From an uncultured Pseudorhodobacter sp. (GTDB taxonomy: Bacteria; Pseudomonadota; Alphaproteobacteria; Rhodobacterales; Rhodobacteraceae), in the NCBI GenBank assembly GCA_937910975.1, contig CALEMZ010000429.1:1-7629 (forward strand): a DNA stretch of 7,629 nt. The letters run 5' to 3'. Shown in pieces: positions 6,630-7,629 of this stretch. How positions within the stretch are numbered: position 1 is the stretch's first letter; every line of letters starts with the position of its first letter. The notes under the pieces were generated by a model that was given only the letters and a program-made list of their open reading frames with translations, ran no database searches and was not told the origin of the DNA. Position numbers and translations under genes: made by a program.

Positions 6630-6844
6630 GGCTTCAATTTCACCTTCGCTGCGAGGTTTATTCCCAAGGCGATTTGAGGACCCCATTTGCCAATGCCGAA
6701 AGCGGCACATACCGCAGCCTCGGATTGCGTTTTCAAAACTTCCGCATATTCCACGCCAAAGAGCACCACCTCAACGGCCTTTTTCTTATCAGCTACGTTA
6801 TCGTACCGCTCTTTCAAAAGGGCCGCGAGCCGGCTGGTTTGCAT
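6626..6844 (-). CDS. Small conserved-type protein, possibly HTH-like, function unknown
   Basis: The 72-residue protein begins MQTSRLAALLKERYDN and has VEVVLFGVEYAEVL near 28-41 and GIGKWGPQIALGINLA near 50-65. The pattern (LLKERY, then LFG-E-A, then a G-----I--G--LA end) resembles small HTH-like proteins annotated in Rhodobacterales, but this is a weak by-eye match. It is basic at the C-terminus (AAKVKLKP) and has no signal peptide or membrane segment. I chose the ATG at 6844 over the one at 6856: a GGAG lies at 6851-6854 with 6-nt spacing, whereas the ATG at 6856 sits 1 nt from a REP palindrome and has no Shine-Dalgarno. Its TGA overlaps the MAPEG start, so the two are probably co-translated. 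It follows sucB by 71 bp. Confidence 0.72.
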   Translation of the reverse strand: MQTSRLAALLKERYDNVADKKKAVEVVLFGVEYAEVLKTQSEAAVCAAFGIGKWGPQIALGINLAAKVKLKP

Positions 6845-6850
6845 TCCGAT

Positions 6851-6854
6851 CTCC
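6851..6854 (-). promoter_or_regulatory. Shine-Dalgarno that decides the small gene's start
   Basis: GGAG on the minus strand, 6 nt upstream of the ATG at 6844, lies inside the longer reading frame from 6856. Its position favours the shorter 72-residue product. Confidence 0.55.
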
Positions 6855-6857
6855 ATC

Positions 6858-6879
6858 GGCGGGGTGAACCCCGCCCTAC
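6858..6879 (-). repeat. REP-like palindrome, copy 1
   Basis: Read on the minus strand it begins GTAGG and then has GGCGGGGT-TC-ACCCCGCC, a perfect 8-bp stem with a 2-nt centre. The GTAG head followed by a G+C-rich imperfect palindrome is the hallmark of REP elements, which RAYT transposases mobilise. It lies between the sucB stop and the small gene, where it would form a strong hairpin in the transcript. Confidence 0.65.
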
Positions 6880-6889
6880 AAATTATTCC

Positions 6890-6911
6890 GTAGGTCGGGA
6901 TTCAGTCCGAC
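6890..6911 (+). repeat. REP-like palindrome, copy 2, inverted relative to copy 1
   Basis: Read on the plus strand it begins GTAGG, then GTCGGG-attc-AGTCCGAC, a 5-bp stem plus a G-T pair. Aligned with copy 1 (22 nt each) it matches at 17 of 22 positions, and one difference is compensatory (G-C in copy 1, T-A here). The two GTAG heads face each other across a 10-nt A+T-rich spacer (6880-6889), the layout of a REP doublet. Copy 2 ends 4 bp before the sucB stop codon. Confidence 0.62.
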
Positions 6912-6915
6912 TCTG

Positions 6916-7629
6916 TTACAAATCCATCAACAGCCTTCTTGGATCCTCCAGCGCCTCTTTCACACGCACCAGGAAGGTCACAGCACCTTTGCCGTCCACT
7001 ACCCGGTGATCGTAGCTGAGTGCCAGATACATCATCGGGCGGATGACGATTTGGCCGCCGACGACCACAGGGCGGTCCTGGATTTTATGCATACCTAGGA
7101 TGCCCGATTGCGGCGGGTTCAGGATCGGCGAGGACATCAGCGAGCCGTAAACGCCGCCGTTGGAGATGGTGAAGCTGCCGCCCTGCATCTCGGCCATGGA
7201 AAGCTTGCCATCGCGGGCGCGCAGGCCCAACTCAGAGATTTTTTTCTCAATCGCGGCAAAGCCCATCTGGTCGGCGTCGCGCAGCACTGGCACCACGAGG
7301 CCCGAAGGCGTGCCGACGGCGACACCCATATGGACGTAGTTTTTGTAGACCACATCGGTGCCGTCAATCTCGGCGTTCACTTCCGGCACTTCGCGCAGCG
7401 CGTGGCAGCAGGCCTTGACGAAGAAGGACATGAAGCCAAGTTTGGTTTTGTGCTTCTTCTCAAACTGGTCTTTGTATTCGTTGCGCAGGGCCATGATGGC
7501 CGACATATCCACCTCATTATAGGTGGTCAACATGGCGGCGGTGTTTTGCGCATCCTTGAGGCGGCGTGCGATGGTCTGGCGCAGGCGGGTCATCTTCACC
7601 CGCTCTTCACGGCTGGCGTCATCGGCGGA
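6916..7629 (-). CDS. sucB: Dihydrolipoyllysine succinyltransferase, E2 of 2-oxoglutarate dehydrogenase (partial, N-terminus off the right edge)
   Basis: E2 transfers the succinyl group from its lipoyl arm to CoA and forms the core of the 2-oxoglutarate dehydrogenase complex. The window holds the last 237 residues, that is the whole catalytic domain from REERVKMTRLRQTIARRLK onward; the lipoyl and subunit-binding domains lie beyond base 7629. The catalytic motif SYDHRVVDGKGAV is complete, with the His codon at 7006-7008. AMLTTYNEVDMS, GFMSFFVKAC and ISNGGVYGSLMSSPILNPPQSGILGMH are standard succinyltransferase text, and the protein ends RRLLMDL as the family does. The frame is open to the window edge, so the GTG at 7597-7599 is an internal Val, not the start. 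The next genes on the same strand are the small protein, the MAPEG protein and lpdA (E3). An acetyl- or branched-chain E2 is less likely from the motif spelling. Confidence 0.96.
   Translation of the reverse strand, partial: SADDASREERVKMTRLRQTIARRLKDAQNTAAMLTTYNEVDMSAIMALRNEYKDQFEKKHKTKLGFMSFFVKACCHALREVPEVNAEIDGTDVVYKNYVHMGVAVGTPSGLVVPVLRDADQMGFAAIEKKISELGLRARDGKLSMAEMQGGSFTISNGGVYGSLMSSPILNPPQSGILGMHKIQDRPVVVGGQIVIRPMMYLALSYDHRVVDGKGAVTFLVRVKEALEDPRRLLMDL

Noticed and set aside
6630..6710. Longer start for the MAPEG protein at 6710
   Set aside because: The added 27 residues are polar, unlike the family, and overlap the small gene. The ATGA overlap at 6626-6629 gives a better start.
6845..6856. 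Start of the small gene at 6856
   Set aside because: It has no Shine-Dalgarno and lies 1 nt from a REP palindrome, while the ATG at 6844 has GGAG at a good distance.
7597..7599. GTG as a start codon giving a 227-residue sucB product
   Set aside because: The frame continues open to the window edge with typical SucB residues (REERVKM), so the GTG codes for an internal Val and the gene is simply cut by the window.

Overview
The window looks like chromosomal DNA of an alphaproteobacterium of the order Rhodobacterales (Rhodobacter/roseobacter type). This rests on the recalled, close family resemblance of the Ccr, Ecm, LpdA and SucB proteins and on the gene order, not on a database search. All genes look intact apart from two that run off the window ends. 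I see no rRNA, tRNA, CRISPR array, transposase or prophage gene.

Left half (1-4647), ethylmalonyl-CoA pathway block. On the minus strand lie the N-terminal three quarters of crotonyl-CoA carboxylase/reductase (ccr, cut by the left edge) and, upstream of it, a membrane-anchored PlsB-like acyltransferase of unknown substrate. A 205-bp divergent control region (2469-2673) separates these from ecm, ethylmalonyl-CoA mutase, on the plus strand. Ccr and Ecm act in the same route, which assimilates acetyl-CoA without the glyoxylate shunt. Ccr makes ethylmalonyl-CoA from crotonyl-CoA, CO2 and NADPH, and Ecm (B12-dependent) turns it into methylsuccinyl-CoA. The divergent region holds a good sigma70-type promoter candidate for ecm and several short dyads that could be operators.

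Middle (4648-4775). This is a short convergent gap between ecm and lpdA with two hairpins that could stop transcription, neither followed by a clear U-tract.

Right half (4776-7629), 2-oxoglutarate dehydrogenase block, all on the minus strand. In transcription order it holds the catalytic domain of sucB (E2, cut by the right edge), a pair of REP-like palindromes, a 72-residue small protein, a four-helix MAPEG-family membrane protein whose start overlaps the small gene's stop (ATGA), a 72-bp leader full of CATACG/CGTATG repeats, and lpdA (E3). The order suggests one operon in which two accessory genes sit between E2 and E3. E2 and E3 catalyse the second half of 2-oxoglutarate oxidation to succinyl-CoA in the TCA cycle.

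Most of the window is well-known central metabolism. The parts least explained are the repeat-rich lpdA leader, the REP doublet, the small protein/MAPEG pair inside the ODH operon, and the acyltransferase set between the two ethylmalonyl-CoA genes.
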